From the NCBI RefSeq assembly GCF_001012815.1, contig NZ_JYJP01000051.1, forward strand, positions 1 to 64,000: a DNA stretch of 64,000 nt. The letters are read 5' to 3'. The DNA comes from Vibrio mexicanus (GTDB lineage Bacteria; Pseudomonadota; Gammaproteobacteria; Enterobacterales; Vibrionaceae). Positions 1-9,292 of the stretch are shown one piece after another; positions within the stretch are counted from its first letter, which is position 1, and every line of letters begins with the position of its first letter. A model generated the notes under the pieces. The model did not search any database. It was not told the DNA's origin and was given only the letters and a program-made list of their open reading frames with translations. A program made the position numbers and the translations under genes.

Positions 1-27
1 CATGGACTGTGCTGATAAAACTGAATC

Positions 28-64
28 CAAAAAAATGGCATTCACTAAGTTGTGAAATGCCACT
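28..64 (-). terminator. Rho-independent terminator behind the 59-aa ORF
   Basis: On the minus strand a stem (tggcatttcac / gtgaatgcca, one bulged base) is followed by a run of seven T. It lies about 20 bases after the stop of the small ORF at 85-264 and would end that transcript. Confidence 0.6.
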
Positions 65-84
65 TAAGGTTGGGTTCTGTTCAG

Positions 85-264
85 TTAAGGTTCCGTTTTA
101 CTGGTGGCTGGCAGATCATTTTGGTCTTCTTCAAAAGGGTGGTCGACCTTGTAGCGTAAACTCTCAAGTTGATGTTCCAACATATACACGGTGTCGTAGT
201 CGCCCTCTGAACTTGCGATATAGATCTGTTGCTCTAGCGCCTCAATGCTATCTTTGATTGCCAT
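85..264 (-). CDS. Small acidic hypothetical protein, 59 aa
   Basis: A 59-codon minus-strand frame starts with ATG at 264 and stops at 85. A strong Shine-Dalgarno sequence, aaaggagg (270-277), sits 5 bases before the ATG, which is the main reason to accept it. The predicted protein (MAIKDSIEALEQQIY...) begins with a short amphipathic helical stretch, probably a coiled coil, and ends in an acidic and polar tail. There are no Cys residues, no signal peptide and no membrane segment. It follows cti on the same strand with a 58-base gap containing a hairpin, and a terminator lies just after it, so it may be the last gene of a cti transcript. I do not recognise the family and assign no function. The overlapping plus-strand frame at 9-257 has no ribosome site and is treated as a shadow. 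Confidence 0.7.
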   Translation of the reverse strand: MAIKDSIEALEQQIYIASSEGDYDTVYMLEHQLESLRYKVDHPFEEDQNDLPATSKTEP

Positions 265-280
265 ATCCGCCTCCTTTAAT

Positions 281-316
281 TGATGTCACTTCATGCTTCT
301 ACGGGAAGCGACATCA
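281..316 (-). other. Intercistronic hairpin between cti and the 59-aa ORF
   Basis: tgatgtc (281-287) pairs with gacatca (310-316), with further partial pairing inside (cttc / gaag). No T-run follows on either strand, so it is more likely an mRNA stability or processing element than a terminator. It lies just upstream of the strong ribosome site of the small ORF. Confidence 0.35.
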
Positions 317-322
317 TTTGGT

Positions 323-2680
323 TCACCTATTCTCAAATCGATTATAGTCAAGTAAACCATATTCGATGGGATAATTTACTTGATACCAGTGGTGAATTTT
401 GTCGCTAAATTCCCAGAATTTCGGAGAACTGCGACGGATAGCAAAGCGATCCAACAACTTAACGTAATCCTCTTCAGTTTCTATGCTTTCGAAAAGTCGC
501 ACGAAGTCTTCTATTTGCGACTCTTGCAAAGCGTAGAACGTGGCTGGGTAGCTACCGAGCGTTCCTTTCACTAGTGTTAACGTGTCGTTGGCGATATCTC
601 GATTGCTTTCTTCGTCAAACAAGCTGGATATATTGGTGTGTGCATTGTTGCGCAATAGCGTAAACAGCTCTTGTTGGCCAGAATCCGCCTCAATCATAAT
701 CATCGAGATTTGTGGGAACGGTATGAGGGACTCACCACGAATCTGATTGATGCGTTTAAGCTTATTCTCGCTATCACGACTAAGATGAGTTTGCTCAATC
801 TCGTAGCGTGACCCGAGCACAGGTGCTAATTGAGTTTTTAAAATGTCGAACAGTTCGGCTTTTGGGTCATCCGTTTGGTACGGCACCTTACTTGGCTGAT
901 CGAATGGCTCGATATTACGCTGCAAAAACTCGCTGAGTTGCGGGCTTTGGTCTTTGTACCAGCTAGCGTGCTCTTCGTGGCGCATGTCTTGGGGAAGTAA
1001 CGAGATAAAGTTGGTTTCACCTTCAAGCCTTAAGAAGTCCATGAACATACGCGTCATCAATTGGTGGCCAAAGTTACCGTATACATCGAACCCGGCCACA
1101 AGTAGGTAATGGATACGCTCAAGTAGGGCGTAATCGATAATCCATGCCGTTTTCGGTTGTTGACCAACCAAACCTTGAACTACTGAAGCACTGTCGAAGT
1201 GTCTAAATACCGTTAGAGCAGCATTCGGGTTGGTGCCATCACCGGTCCATACGATATCAGTCGTGACATGTTCACCACTTTTGAACCACTCATTAGAGAA
1301 CTCCGATTTTGCTTCTAGATAACGCGCTTGCTGGCGAGAAAAGCGAACCCAATTTGAAACAGGAAGTGTGTTACTTTCTAACTCGCCTGGAAGCCTTAAG
1401 TTGTCCGCTTGCGAGCGATAGAACTCATTAATTTCTGGCAAATCTGATTTTTCTGGGTCGACAAAGAACACCCAGAAATGGTCGTTAATGACATTCAAAG
1501 CCAATTGGCCGCGACAAACAGGCCCTTTGATAAAGGCGTTGATTGTGTTCTGTGCGTTACTAAGTAAGAAACGGAAGCGGGCTTTAACAGGCAAATCAAT
1601 GAAGGCTGTCATAGGGTTTGCTGCGACTTCAACGTCGTAACTTGGTAGTTGACTTACGGTGTACTCTTTATCGATGAACCATGCTTGCCAATTAGCTAAC
1701 ACTTCTCCGTTAAGTGCGTACGGCATGTGCGTCTTATCCACCGTCACATTCTGGTTTGGGATAATACGGTAATAAACCCGTTCAACCATTGGATTGTCAT
1801 AAGGCCTACGCGTAGTAATGCGTTCTACAGGCTCACCCGGCGGTGTTTTAGAGCGTACCATTTGGAAGAAGCGCGGGCGCTCTTCGCCTAAGTCAGAGAA
1901 ATACAAGTTGAACAAGTACAGATGTTCATACAGGTAGCGAGCCGTGAGTTGGTGCTTTCGAGAAGCGCGGTTCAGCATCTTCTCAAATACTCCTACTTGG
2001 GACTGTTGGCCTTCGGTTAACGGCAGTGGGGCGTTCATCGCTGCGCCATCTTGCAGCCACTTCATTAAGGTCGTGTATTCTGCAGAGCTCAGGTTTGGCA
2101 TACCGTAAGGCATTCCCCATGTTGGGTAATCTTGCTCGTAAGCGTCCAGTTCTTCTATGGTTGGACAAACTTGGGTTCTGTCTATGGAGAAATCGAACCC
2201 TTCTAGCTGATCTTGCTGTGGCAATGGGTGACGCTCTTTTTGGGTAATCATGCGCGCAATTAAACCAGCATCGACGTTACCAGAGAAAGTTTGATCCCGT
2301 TCATTAAGCACGGGGTGAAAGCCAAGATCACGCCATTCCTGTGTGGTTTGCGCATCTTCGAACAGTCGGGTAGGGGTCACAGCGGTTAAACGAGCACCTT
2401 GGTAGACGAGATCTTTACTTGCCCCTCGGTCGATACCTTCGACCGAACTCATTTTGAGCTGGCATGGCGCATCGTAACAAGCGTGGCAAACAACACAGCG
2501 ATTATTGATGATAGGCTTAACTTGAGTAAGAAAGTACTCGGCTTCGTAACTGTCAATTGGGTTTGTGCGCTCCCGAACCTGTGCTTGCCCAAAGAGTTCA
2601 TCGTAGTTCAAGCCCGCGTAGGTTGCACAACCGGCGAACACGGTGACCACTGCTAATACAAATATCCTGTGTAACTTCAT
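323..2680 (-). CDS. cti: Fatty acid cis/trans isomerase (Cti), heme lipoprotein
   Basis: This 785-aa protein matches the Cti family, which converts cis-unsaturated acyl chains of membrane phospholipids to trans in the periplasm and so rigidifies the membrane under solvent or heat stress. The N-terminus is a lipoprotein signal with lipobox VFAGC (Cys18). A single c-type heme motif CVVCH lies at residues 62-66, followed by further Cys residues (CYDAPC), as expected for this cytochrome-like enzyme. The length is typical of the family. The start is the ATG that gives the complete signal peptide. It is transcribed away from the M23 peptidase gene, and the 59-aa ORF follows downstream. I see no frameshift. 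The assignment is by family resemblance and the heme motif; activity is inferred. Confidence 0.9.
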   Translation of the reverse strand: MKLHRIFVLAVVTVFAGCATYAGLNYDELFGQAQVRERTNPIDSYEAEYFLTQVKPIINNRCVVCHACYDAPCQLKMSSVEGIDRGASKDLVYQGARLTAVTPTRLFEDAQTTQEWRDLGFHPVLNERDQTFSGNVDAGLIARMITQKERHPLPQQDQLEGFDFSIDRTQVCPTIEELDAYEQDYPTWGMPYGMPNLSSAEYTTLMKWLQDGAAMNAPLPLTEGQQSQVGVFEKMLNRASRKHQLTARYLYEHLYLFNLYFSDLGEERPRFFQMVRSKTPPGEPVERITTRRPYDNPMVERVYYRIIPNQNVTVDKTHMPYALNGEVLANWQAWFIDKEYTVSQLPSYDVEVAANPMTAFIDLPVKARFRFLLSNAQNTINAFIKGPVCRGQLALNVINDHFWVFFVDPEKSDLPEINEFYRSQADNLRLPGELESNTLPVSNWVRFSRQQARYLEAKSEFSNEWFKSGEHVTTDIVWTGDGTNPNAALTVFRHFDSASVVQGLVGQQPKTAWIIDYALLERIHYLLVAGFDVYGNFGHQLMTRMFMDFLRLEGETNFISLLPQDMRHEEHASWYKDQSPQLSEFLQRNIEPFDQPSKVPYQTDDPKAELFDILKTQLAPVLGSRYEIEQTHLSRDSENKLKRINQIRGESLIPFPQISMIMIEADSGQQELFTLLRNNAHTNISSLFDEESNRDIANDTLTLVKGTLGSYPATFYALQESQIEDFVRLFESIETEEDYVKLLDRFAIRRSSPKFWEFSDKIHHWYQVNYPIEYGLLDYNRFENR

Positions 2681-2937
2681 TGCTGCCTTGGCTCTATTTC
2701 TTGTTTAGTGTTGATTGCAGCAGAAAGCGTCTGATTAAGCAAATGCAACTCGCCTTATTATTCAAATAATTTATAGGTTTATCAGCAGCGGGATTGTTCT
2801 TTGCGGCATGGTGTTGTGTGGCATGGTGTTCTGGTGAGAATAGCAAAAGTGAGAAAACTGATGTTCAAATAAGACTCTGCCGCAAAATCCTTTCTATTTC
2901 ATTGACCTAACCTGAAAGGCTGTGAAAACTGGACTGG

Positions 2938-3630
2938 TTGTTGGTGTTCGAAGGTAATGAGTGGGTGCGAAGAGTGGCAAATCGGAAGTTCGCGATAGGG
3001 TTTACATTGATGTTAATTGTCACCATGGCGGGCGTAAAGTGGCATCAAAACGAGCAGCAGAATAGAATTGCTGAGCACGAAAGTGAGCAGAGCGTCTATG
3101 TTGAAGCGGCGATCGCGAATACCAATCAGGCGTTCGGACTGCCCATGAAGAAAGCAGGCTCAATTCAAGACTATGCAAAGTTTGGCAAAGTCGCCCGATT
3201 TGCCAACTTGTTTCATTCGGCGGTTGACTACTTCGCTAAGCCCGGGACAGAAGTGTTTGCAGTGGCTGATGGTGAAGTCTATTTTTCTGGCGCGGAAAGT
3301 GGGTACGGTGCGTTAGTTGTCATTACTCATGATCGTCCGGGTATTTACTCACTGTATGGGCATGTATCGGCAAAACGTTGGTTGGTTGCGAAAGGCGTAC
3401 AGGTGAAAAAAGGCCAGCTGATAGGGTACATCGCCGATACTAATGAAGGCTACGGTATCGGCGCGGTTCCTCATCTTCACTTCTCGATTCGTTTAGGTAA
3501 TCCAGAAGACTACCCTAACAGTGGACGAGACAACTGGATGACGGGATACACGCAAAAACATCCTACCTTTTACAACTTTGTTGATCCTGAACAATTTATC
3601 CAACAAACGAAAATGGCTAACCGAGAGTAA
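2938..3630 (+). CDS. M23-family (LytM-type) metallopeptidase, membrane-anchored
   Basis: The roughly 230-aa protein has one N-terminal membrane segment (about residues 19-33) and then a periplasmic peptidase M23 domain (about 85-195). Zinc-site residues are visible: HSAVD gives His93 and Asp97, and HLH supplies His181; GH at 141-142 is the other conserved active-site histidine. The expected role is cleavage of peptidoglycan cross-links, or activation of an amidase. The start is uncertain. The frame opens after a TGA at 2923 and offers TTG 2938, TTG 2941, GTG 2944 and GTG 2965; only GTG 2965 has a fair ribosome site (gaagg) at normal distance. It stands alone, transcribed divergently from cti and converging on the VRR-NUC gene. 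Substrate specificity cannot be told from the sequence. Confidence 0.8.
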   Translation: MLVFEGNEWVRRVANRKFAIGFTLMLIVTMAGVKWHQNEQQNRIAEHESEQSVYVEAAIANTNQAFGLPMKKAGSIQDYAKFGKVARFANLFHSAVDYFAKPGTEVFAVADGEVYFSGAESGYGALVVITHDRPGIYSLYGHVSAKRWLVAKGVQVKKGQLIGYIADTNEGYGIGAVPHLHFSIRLGNPEDYPNSGRDNWMTGYTQKHPTFYNFVDPEQFIQQTKMANRE

Positions 3631-3659
3631 TTGTTTTGGTTAGTCAGATAGCTTGCTAG

Positions 3660-5282
3660 TTAATGAGAGAACTGGGCCACGTAACACACCGAAAATGGCA
3701 CATCGAGTTCGTTGAAACGTTTGATCCAACGCCATTGATTGTCCTGCAGTTTGTCGCCAGGGCCTTTCACCTCTATCCATCGATACTCGCCGTCTTTAAA
3801 CGCAATTAAATCTGGCATGCCATTGCGATACAGCTTTAAATCGCGCAGTTGAACTTCAAAGAGTTCAATCAGCGTGTCTGGACTGACGTGTTTTAAAGCG
3901 AGTTTTATCAACTCTTCATTTAATCCACCCCAAAACACAAAAGGATTGTTGATCCCATTTTTTTGGTGGAGGCGATCAATGATGACATCGTGGCGCTGGC
4001 TACGAATGATCGAAAACCCCTCTTCTAGCAATACTGAACGTTTATCCTTGAAGTCATGGTGGTACAGGTCTAACGGCTTGTACTGGTATTGATTGATAAA
4101 AGCGCCTTCAATAGGTGCGAAGATCGCTTCCCAAAAAGTTAGCCCGAATAGGGCGTTCAGTAACACATTCTCGCTGTAATACACTTCCCAGCCTAAAGAC
4201 TCGAAATAGTCCTTAGTAGCAAGCTCAACTCGCTGCTGCGATAGATCCAATTCGATATGGTATTCGTGACAACGAGGTTTGGCGGAACGTGGTACTTTTT
4301 GCCCCTGTTTTCGCCTTAAACGCTGCTCTAGCTTTACCGCGACTTCGTATTCTGACTCATCCAGCGGGTTCCCAAGCATTTCTGCAACCAGACGTTCAAA
4401 GTCTTCAATGCGATCGAGCTTGTCAAAGATGCGGGCTTGGCGCTCTCTTGATGGTGCAAGCGCAGACTGCTGGAACCATTTCAATGCCACATCAAATGCT
4501 GCAAGTCGTTCGAAATCACGAGCAAGATCGTTGATAAGGTGCTGTCGCCTTCGCTCAACATACGGATGACTAATAGGTGAGGGAAAGCTTTGAGCAACGG
4601 AGTCGAGGTGCTCAATACTCTTACGGTCACCCTGTTGATACGCTTTCGCTACCGCGCTTAAAGATAACAACGTATCGACTTGTTCACGTGAGTGAAAAAA
4701 ACGACGCTCTTTGCTGAGCTGGTATTTCTCGTATTGATGGAGCCCCAGATCATCTAGCACGAACTGAGTTAAGTCTTGATGAGTGTTGGCAAAAAAGAGA
4801 GCGAGCAACAAATCAATCATTTCGCCTGCGTTGAGGTAGACGACATCAAAATTCAATGACGAGTATTTTTGAAATCCGTCATCGGATAGCGAAGCGATAA
4901 GCTCTAGCTTAGACAAGCGCTTATTCAGATCTGGGAATAGCGCTAGCGTTTCAGGCTTAGTCAGTAGGTTGTGCGCAAGGGATTGGTTAGATACCTCTGG
5001 GTTGATTGAGATAAAGCCCAGCTTGTCGAGTTCAAATAGTGTTGCAGGGATATCTTTGATCTCTTCATAGTCAAGCTTATCGCTGCGAAACCACAGACCT
5101 TTTCGGCTAAACAGCCTGACCAGTAAACACTGTTGCCCACGTGTCAGGTCGTTAAAGCGTGAAACCCATTCGCTTTCTTCTGCGTTGAGTAAATCTTGAT
5201 ACCATTTCAACGCATGGTTAATTAGTCGTTGAAAGTTGTCGAGATAGTAATCGGGTGCAAGTTCGGGCGTTGGTGTTGTCAT
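3660..5282 (-). CDS. VRR-NUC domain nuclease, bacterial FAN1-like
   Basis: This 540-aa protein has a C-terminal VRR-NUC domain of the PD-(D/E)XK superfamily. The catalytic residues are visible as GMPDLIAF (Asp491) and WIEVKG (Glu504, Lys506). The long helical N-terminal part matches the layout of bacterial homologues of FAN1, a structure-specific nuclease that removes 5' flaps and acts on interstrand cross-links. It is therefore a probable DNA-repair nuclease in the cytoplasm. The gene converges with the M23 peptidase gene. Upstream on the same strand is the MFS carrier, separated by a strong terminator, so the nuclease must have its own promoter within about 20-80 bases. I see no LexA-type box (CTG-N10-CAG) immediately upstream. 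The start ATG has only a weak ribosome site. Confidence 0.85.
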   Translation of the reverse strand: MTTPTPELAPDYYLDNFQRLINHALKWYQDLLNAEESEWVSRFNDLTRGQQCLLVRLFSRKGLWFRSDKLDYEEIKDIPATLFELDKLGFISINPEVSNQSLAHNLLTKPETLALFPDLNKRLSKLELIASLSDDGFQKYSSLNFDVVYLNAGEMIDLLLALFFANTHQDLTQFVLDDLGLHQYEKYQLSKERRFFHSREQVDTLLSLSAVAKAYQQGDRKSIEHLDSVAQSFPSPISHPYVERRRQHLINDLARDFERLAAFDVALKWFQQSALAPSRERQARIFDKLDRIEDFERLVAEMLGNPLDESEYEVAVKLEQRLRRKQGQKVPRSAKPRCHEYHIELDLSQQRVELATKDYFESLGWEVYYSENVLLNALFGLTFWEAIFAPIEGAFINQYQYKPLDLYHHDFKDKRSVLLEEGFSIIRSQRHDVIIDRLHQKNGINNPFVFWGGLNEELIKLALKHVSPDTLIELFEVQLRDLKLYRNGMPDLIAFKDGEYRWIEVKGPGDKLQDNQWRWIKRFNELDVPFSVCYVAQFSH

Positions 5283-5299
5283 TAATATTTACTGGATAC

Positions 5300-5333
5300 A
5301 AAAAAGGCTTACCCCTTAGGGTAAGCCTTTCTC
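5300..5333 (-). terminator. Terminator of the MFS carrier gene
   Basis: The stem aaggcttacc-ctaa-ggggtaagcctt is followed by a T-run when read on the minus strand. It separates the OFA carrier gene from the nuclease gene downstream. Confidence 0.8.
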
Positions 5334-5362
5334 ATAGGAATTTAAATCAAGGATTCAAATGA

Positions 5363-6595
5363 TTAAGCGTGCTTAAGTTCTGCCACTTTTGCTTCTGTGA
5401 TTGGTTTCGTCACGAATGCAAGAACCACACACACTGCCATCATTGCTGCTGAGATTGTGTAAGCAAGGCCGTAACCGCCGCCGTTACCCATAGAGTAACC
5501 AACAACCGCAACACCGATTGCACCGCCGATACCCCATGCTGTGTATAGAACGCCGTAGTTCGTACCGTAGTTCTTCAGTCCGTAGTATTCAGCTGTGATA
5601 GATGGGAATACTGCCAGAAGTGTACCGTAACCAACTGCCGCAACTGCTGTACCGATGATTAGAGTGAACTCAGATTGGAACGTTGCGAACAGAACCATGT
5701 TTACGCCTTGCAGAATGAACGCAAGAAGAAGAGTACGTACACAGCCAATCTTGTCAGATAGGATACCCGCTGCAATACGGCCGCCTGAGTTAAACACAGC
5801 AAGGATAGACGCTAGGTAAACTGCGTTTGGCAGGTTTGCTTGAACACTTGCGATGTTAGTGATGTTACCAATGATCATTAGGCCCACAGATGCAGCAAAC
5901 GCGTACATTACCCAAAGAGAGTAGAACTGAGGCGTTTTTAGCATCGCTTTCCAGCTGATGTCATTCGCTTGTTTAACCGCTTTAGGTGCTTGACCTGCTT
6001 TTACTTTAGGCTCTGCAGGAACATAATCAGCCGGTGGGTTGTTGATTGTGCACGCAAGTGGAACTGCAATGATCATTACGCCAACACCAAGAATCATGAA
6101 CGCAGTGTTGATGCCAAGTTGAGAGATCAGCATAGACGTTAATGGCGCTAGGTAGATTGCAGCCAAACCAAAGCCCGCAGCGATGAGGCCGTTAACCAGG
6201 CCTTTCTTGCTTGGGTGGAACCATTTCATCGCCGATGGAGAAAGACACGCGTAACCGAAACCGATACCTGCACCTGTAATTACGCCGAAAGTGATGTTCA
6301 GCATTAGTACAGAAGATGCGAAGCCAGATGCAATCATGCCTGCACCTGTTAGGAAAGTACCTAGGATAAGGATCTTACGTGGGCCCATGCGGTCTTGCAG
6401 GATACCTGCAACCAGTAGACACACAGAGAAAGTGATAGTAGCGATAGCGTAAGGTGATGAAGCGTCAGCTGCGCTCCAGCCAAAGTCAGTCACAAGTGCT
6501 TTGTTGAATACACTCCAGGCATACAGAATGCCCAGACACAGGTTGATACAAAATCCTGCTAAAAGAATGCGCATCGCTTTGTCTAACTTGCTCAT
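5363..6595 (-). CDS. OFA-family MFS transporter
   Basis: This 410-aa protein has the layout of a 12-helix major facilitator with two six-helix halves joined by a charged cytoplasmic loop (about residues 190-215, rich in Lys and Ala). Sequence blocks such as NLCLGILYAWSVF in helix 1, the loop motif DRMGPRK and GYGTLLAVFPS in the second half match the OFA (oxalate:formate antiporter-like) subfamily, which moves small organic anions across the inner membrane. The substrate is unknown: many OFA members carry pyruvate, lactate or formate. The gene is monocistronic, followed by a clear terminator at 5300-5333. Upstream are about 490 bases without another gene, enough for its own regulatory region. 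The start is the only ATG giving the complete first helix. Confidence 0.85.
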   Translation of the reverse strand: MSKLDKAMRILLAGFCINLCLGILYAWSVFNKALVTDFGWSAADASSPYAIATITFSVCLLVAGILQDRMGPRKILILGTFLTGAGMIASGFASSVLMLNITFGVITGAGIGFGYACLSPSAMKWFHPSKKGLVNGLIAAGFGLAAIYLAPLTSMLISQLGINTAFMILGVGVMIIAVPLACTINNPPADYVPAEPKVKAGQAPKAVKQANDISWKAMLKTPQFYSLWVMYAFAASVGLMIIGNITNIASVQANLPNAVYLASILAVFNSGGRIAAGILSDKIGCVRTLLLAFILQGVNMVLFATFQSEFTLIIGTAVAAVGYGTLLAVFPSITAEYYGLKNYGTNYGVLYTAWGIGGAIGVAVVGYSMGNGGGYGLAYTISAAMMAVCVVLAFVTKPITEAKVAELKHA

Positions 6596-7084
6596 TGTTG
6601 TTCTCGGTTTGGCTCTTTACCTAGGCAAAGAGGAGTGGATGAAAAGGGTTATCAAATTTTGTTTGCGTTTATCAAAATAAGCCGCAATGGGCGCGAATTA
6701 TAAACAAAAGAACTGTGATTGGAATCTCTTTTTTGCTTTATTAGGAAATTAATTTTGCGTTGTTAAATAAATGTTTTTTTTAGCATATCTTGTGTGTCTA
6801 GTGGCATATTGTTCACCATATTGGGTGAGTCGACGATTATGTTTGAGCGGTAGTCTGATTTTGAGTTTTGCAGGATATTTTATGCTTAATTTCGATGTTT
6901 TGAGATTAAACACTGCACTCATCAGTAATAGTGAATTCGAAATTACCAATGGTGAGTTTTCGTGATATTCGAATGTGTTGGAATTTTGACACAGTCATTT
7001 TTGTGCAAATCAAAGCAAAAACATGTTTCAAAGTGTATTTTTGATCATTACAATCTCGCCGTTTTTTTAATAGCGGTGAAAATC
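6596..7084. other. Intergenic region between two divergent genes
   Basis: About 490 AT-rich bases separate the MFS carrier gene from the DUF3332 gene. Short overlapping frames on both strands (6749-6949 and 6771-6965) have no ribosome site and no family resemblance. I see only presumed promoter sequence and no clear operator or structured RNA. Confidence 0.5.
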
Positions 7085-7627
7085 ATGAAACTTAAATCAC
7101 TAAAAGTTGCTGTTGTAGTTGCTCTTGGTGCAAGTGCATTAACAGGTTGTATGGGGCAAATGGCAACGACAGGTATGGTAAGCAAGTTCAACTTAGAAGC
7201 AGTCGATAACCGAAATGCTCGTGCTGGACTGTTTATGCTTCTATCGCCTGTTTACGGTATTGCGGGTGCGGCAGACTTATTCATTGTGAATGCGATTGAA
7301 TTCTGGACTGGTGAAAACCCAATCAGCAAAGGCCCTGCAGTGGTTGATACACCCACTAAGAACTACATCAAAGTGAATGACAGCTTAGATCCAGCTCTTA
7401 AAGATGTTCCTCTAAACCTTTCGAACAACTCAGACATTGAACAAGCGACAATGACTCAGCTAGACGAAAATACACTTCAGATGGAAATCTCATACATTGA
7501 TGGAACAGAGCAGATCCTTCGCGGTGAGAAAGGTAAAGATAGCGTTGCATTTTACGTGGATGACCAGTTTGTCACATCGGTATCAAACGATGAGTTAAAC
7601 GAGTATGTCGCCACGACTCATATCTAA
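7085..7627 (+). CDS. DUF3332 family lipoprotein
   Basis: This 180-aa protein belongs to a family of unknown function common in Vibrio and relatives. The start at ATG 7085 gives a proper lipoprotein signal peptide with lipobox ALTGC (Cys22); a longer frame from 6962 would put about 41 unrelated residues before the signal and is rejected. After the lipidated Cys there is a hydrophobic stretch (LFMLLSPVYGIAGAADLFIV, about residues 46-65), which may be a second membrane-interacting segment. The C-terminal half is acidic and soluble. A strong terminator follows 15 bases after the stop, so the gene is monocistronic. The function is unknown; the protein is expected to face the periplasm. Confidence 0.8.
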   Translation: MKLKSLKVAVVVALGASALTGCMGQMATTGMVSKFNLEAVDNRNARAGLFMLLSPVYGIAGAADLFIVNAIEFWTGENPISKGPAVVDTPTKNYIKVNDSLDPALKDVPLNLSNNSDIEQATMTQLDENTLQMEISYIDGTEQILRGEKGKDSVAFYVDDQFVTSVSNDELNEYVATTHI

Positions 7628-7641
7628 TTGGTATTGAGCTT

Positions 7642-7670
7642 GAAGCCTTCTCAAATGAGAAGGCTTTTTT
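7642..7670 (+). terminator. Terminator of the DUF3332 gene
   Basis: The stem gaagccttctc / gagaaggcttt with a 3-4 base loop is followed by six T. Confidence 0.85.
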
Positions 7671-7817
7671 GTGAATGTAATAATAATCCAAGTGCTTATC
7701 AAAAAGGGGTAAATAGATCGGATTGAGAGCCCTGTTTTTGCAATCTCCTAAATCTGGGCGACACTTCTAAAGTAGTACTAAAGTGTGATGCTGATTCAAT
7801 TTCATTGAAATGGGGGA

Positions 7818-9208
7818 GTGAATGGCGTTAATGCGAAGGCTAGCCTATTAATCCTACCTTTGATTCCTCTCATGGCAGCACACGCCACGAATGACGATAC
7901 CCTTTCGAACACCCGAATTTTGACTGTGACCAACTCTAAAGCATGGAAGCCATTCTCCTACATTTCTGAAACAGGCGAACCCAGTGGGATTTTGGTTGAT
8001 TTCTGGAATGCTTACAGCCGAAATAACAACGTACAAATAGAGTTCTTGCTATTAGATTGGAATGAATCGATCAATGCAGTGAAAGATGGGCGGGCGGATG
8101 TCCATGGTGGTTTACTGTTTTCATCCCCTAGGGACGAGTTCTTAGATTTCGGTAATGACATCATAGTTATCGATACGCAGCTCTATATAAGCCAGCGCCT
8201 GATTGGTACCGATGTAAATTTCTTCTTAACCGGCGTGGGCAATCGTGGTGTTGGTGTCGTGACGGGGGGTATGAACAATATTTTGCACAAAACAATTTCC
8301 CCCAGTTGCCGCTGGTTGAGTTTAGTAATAACGAGGAACTTATGCAGGCGGCTGCACAAGAAACGATTGATGGTTTCATTTCAGATCTCCAAGTTGCAAA
8401 CTTCTATATGTCAGTATTTGAAGCAAGCGCTGAGTATGTCCCAATACTTCACTTGTATTCAGGTGCATTAAAACCCGCTGTCAGTGAAAACAATGTCTCT
8501 TTACTGACGACCATTGATCAAGGCTTTAATCGAGTACCTCGAATAGAGAAAGAGCAGATTCTCAATCGGTGGTTTCACGTCGAAACTGTGTATCCCAAGC
8601 ATTTCATCACAAGCGTTATCTTGATCGTTTTCCTAATGGCGTCTGGCTACATTTACATGTTGAAGCGAACCGTCAAAGAACGTACGAGAGAGCTTGAAGC
8701 GCTAAACGCTAAGTTGCTTGTGCAGTCTCAGGAAGATGCATTAACGGGGATTAGCAATCGCCGCCATTTCGTCGAACAGTGGAAAAATTTTGAATTAGGG
8801 ACGCCTGACGTTGTGATAGTGCTTTTTGATATTGATGATTTCAAATCGATCAACGATACGTATGGCCATGGCGTGGGCGATGAAGTGATTCATAGTGTTG
8901 CGACTACGGTAAAACCTCTTATCCCAGCTAACGCTTTGTTTGCTCGGGTAGGGGGAGAAGAATTTTCAATTATTGCCAGTGACATGGAGTTGGACAACGC
9001 AGAGTTTCTAACCAGTAAAATCTGCCAATCTGTTGCTGAAATTACAATCGAATCTGCACCACGAGCCTCAGTCAGTGTGAGCGTTGGCGCTGTTCACTAT
9101 AGCCAGTTGCTTAATCCAATTACTATGACCGAAGCAGATAAACTCATGTATAAAGCCAAATCAAAAGGTAAAAATCGCGTAGAGCTTGTTACCCATATAC
9201 ACAATTGA
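7818..9208 (+). CDS. Diguanylate cyclase with periplasmic SBP-like sensor (frameshifted as given)
   Basis: Two frames, 7818-8270 and 8270-9208, together make one protein: signal peptide, a bacterial solute-binding-protein family 3 sensor domain, one membrane helix (ITSVILIVFLMASGYIYML), a short coiled coil and a C-terminal GGDEF domain. The catalytic motif is GGEEF, with DALTG, DIDDFKSIND and YKAKSKGKN also present, so it should make c-di-GMP. The usual inhibitory RxxD site before the motif is absent (PANA instead). The break is in the G run at 8264-8269: with seven G rather than six the reading is VVTGGYEQYF... and both frames join. The start is GTG 7818, the only in-frame option after a TGA at 7806. 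The G tract could be a sequencing error or a real on/off switch. Confidence 0.8.
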
Positions 9209-9292
9209 CAGTATTGTCCTATGGATTATTGGATTACTTGTCCCTTCCTTATGTGTTTCCTTCGTGTCAAAAAGGTGGAAATTTTCCTTTTT

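Noticed and set aside
9..257. 82-codon plus-strand frame
   Set aside because: No ribosome site, starts with unlikely codon context, and overlaps a better-supported minus-strand ORF (85-264).
3660..5282. Restriction endonuclease from the PD-(D/E)XK domain
   Set aside because: The VRR-NUC type domain, the long helical N-terminus and lack of a methylase fit a FAN1-like repair nuclease.
6771..6965. 64-codon frame between the MFS carrier and DUF3332 genes
   Set aside because: No ribosome site, overlaps a similar frame on the other strand, and the hydrophobic content is what AT-rich DNA gives by chance.
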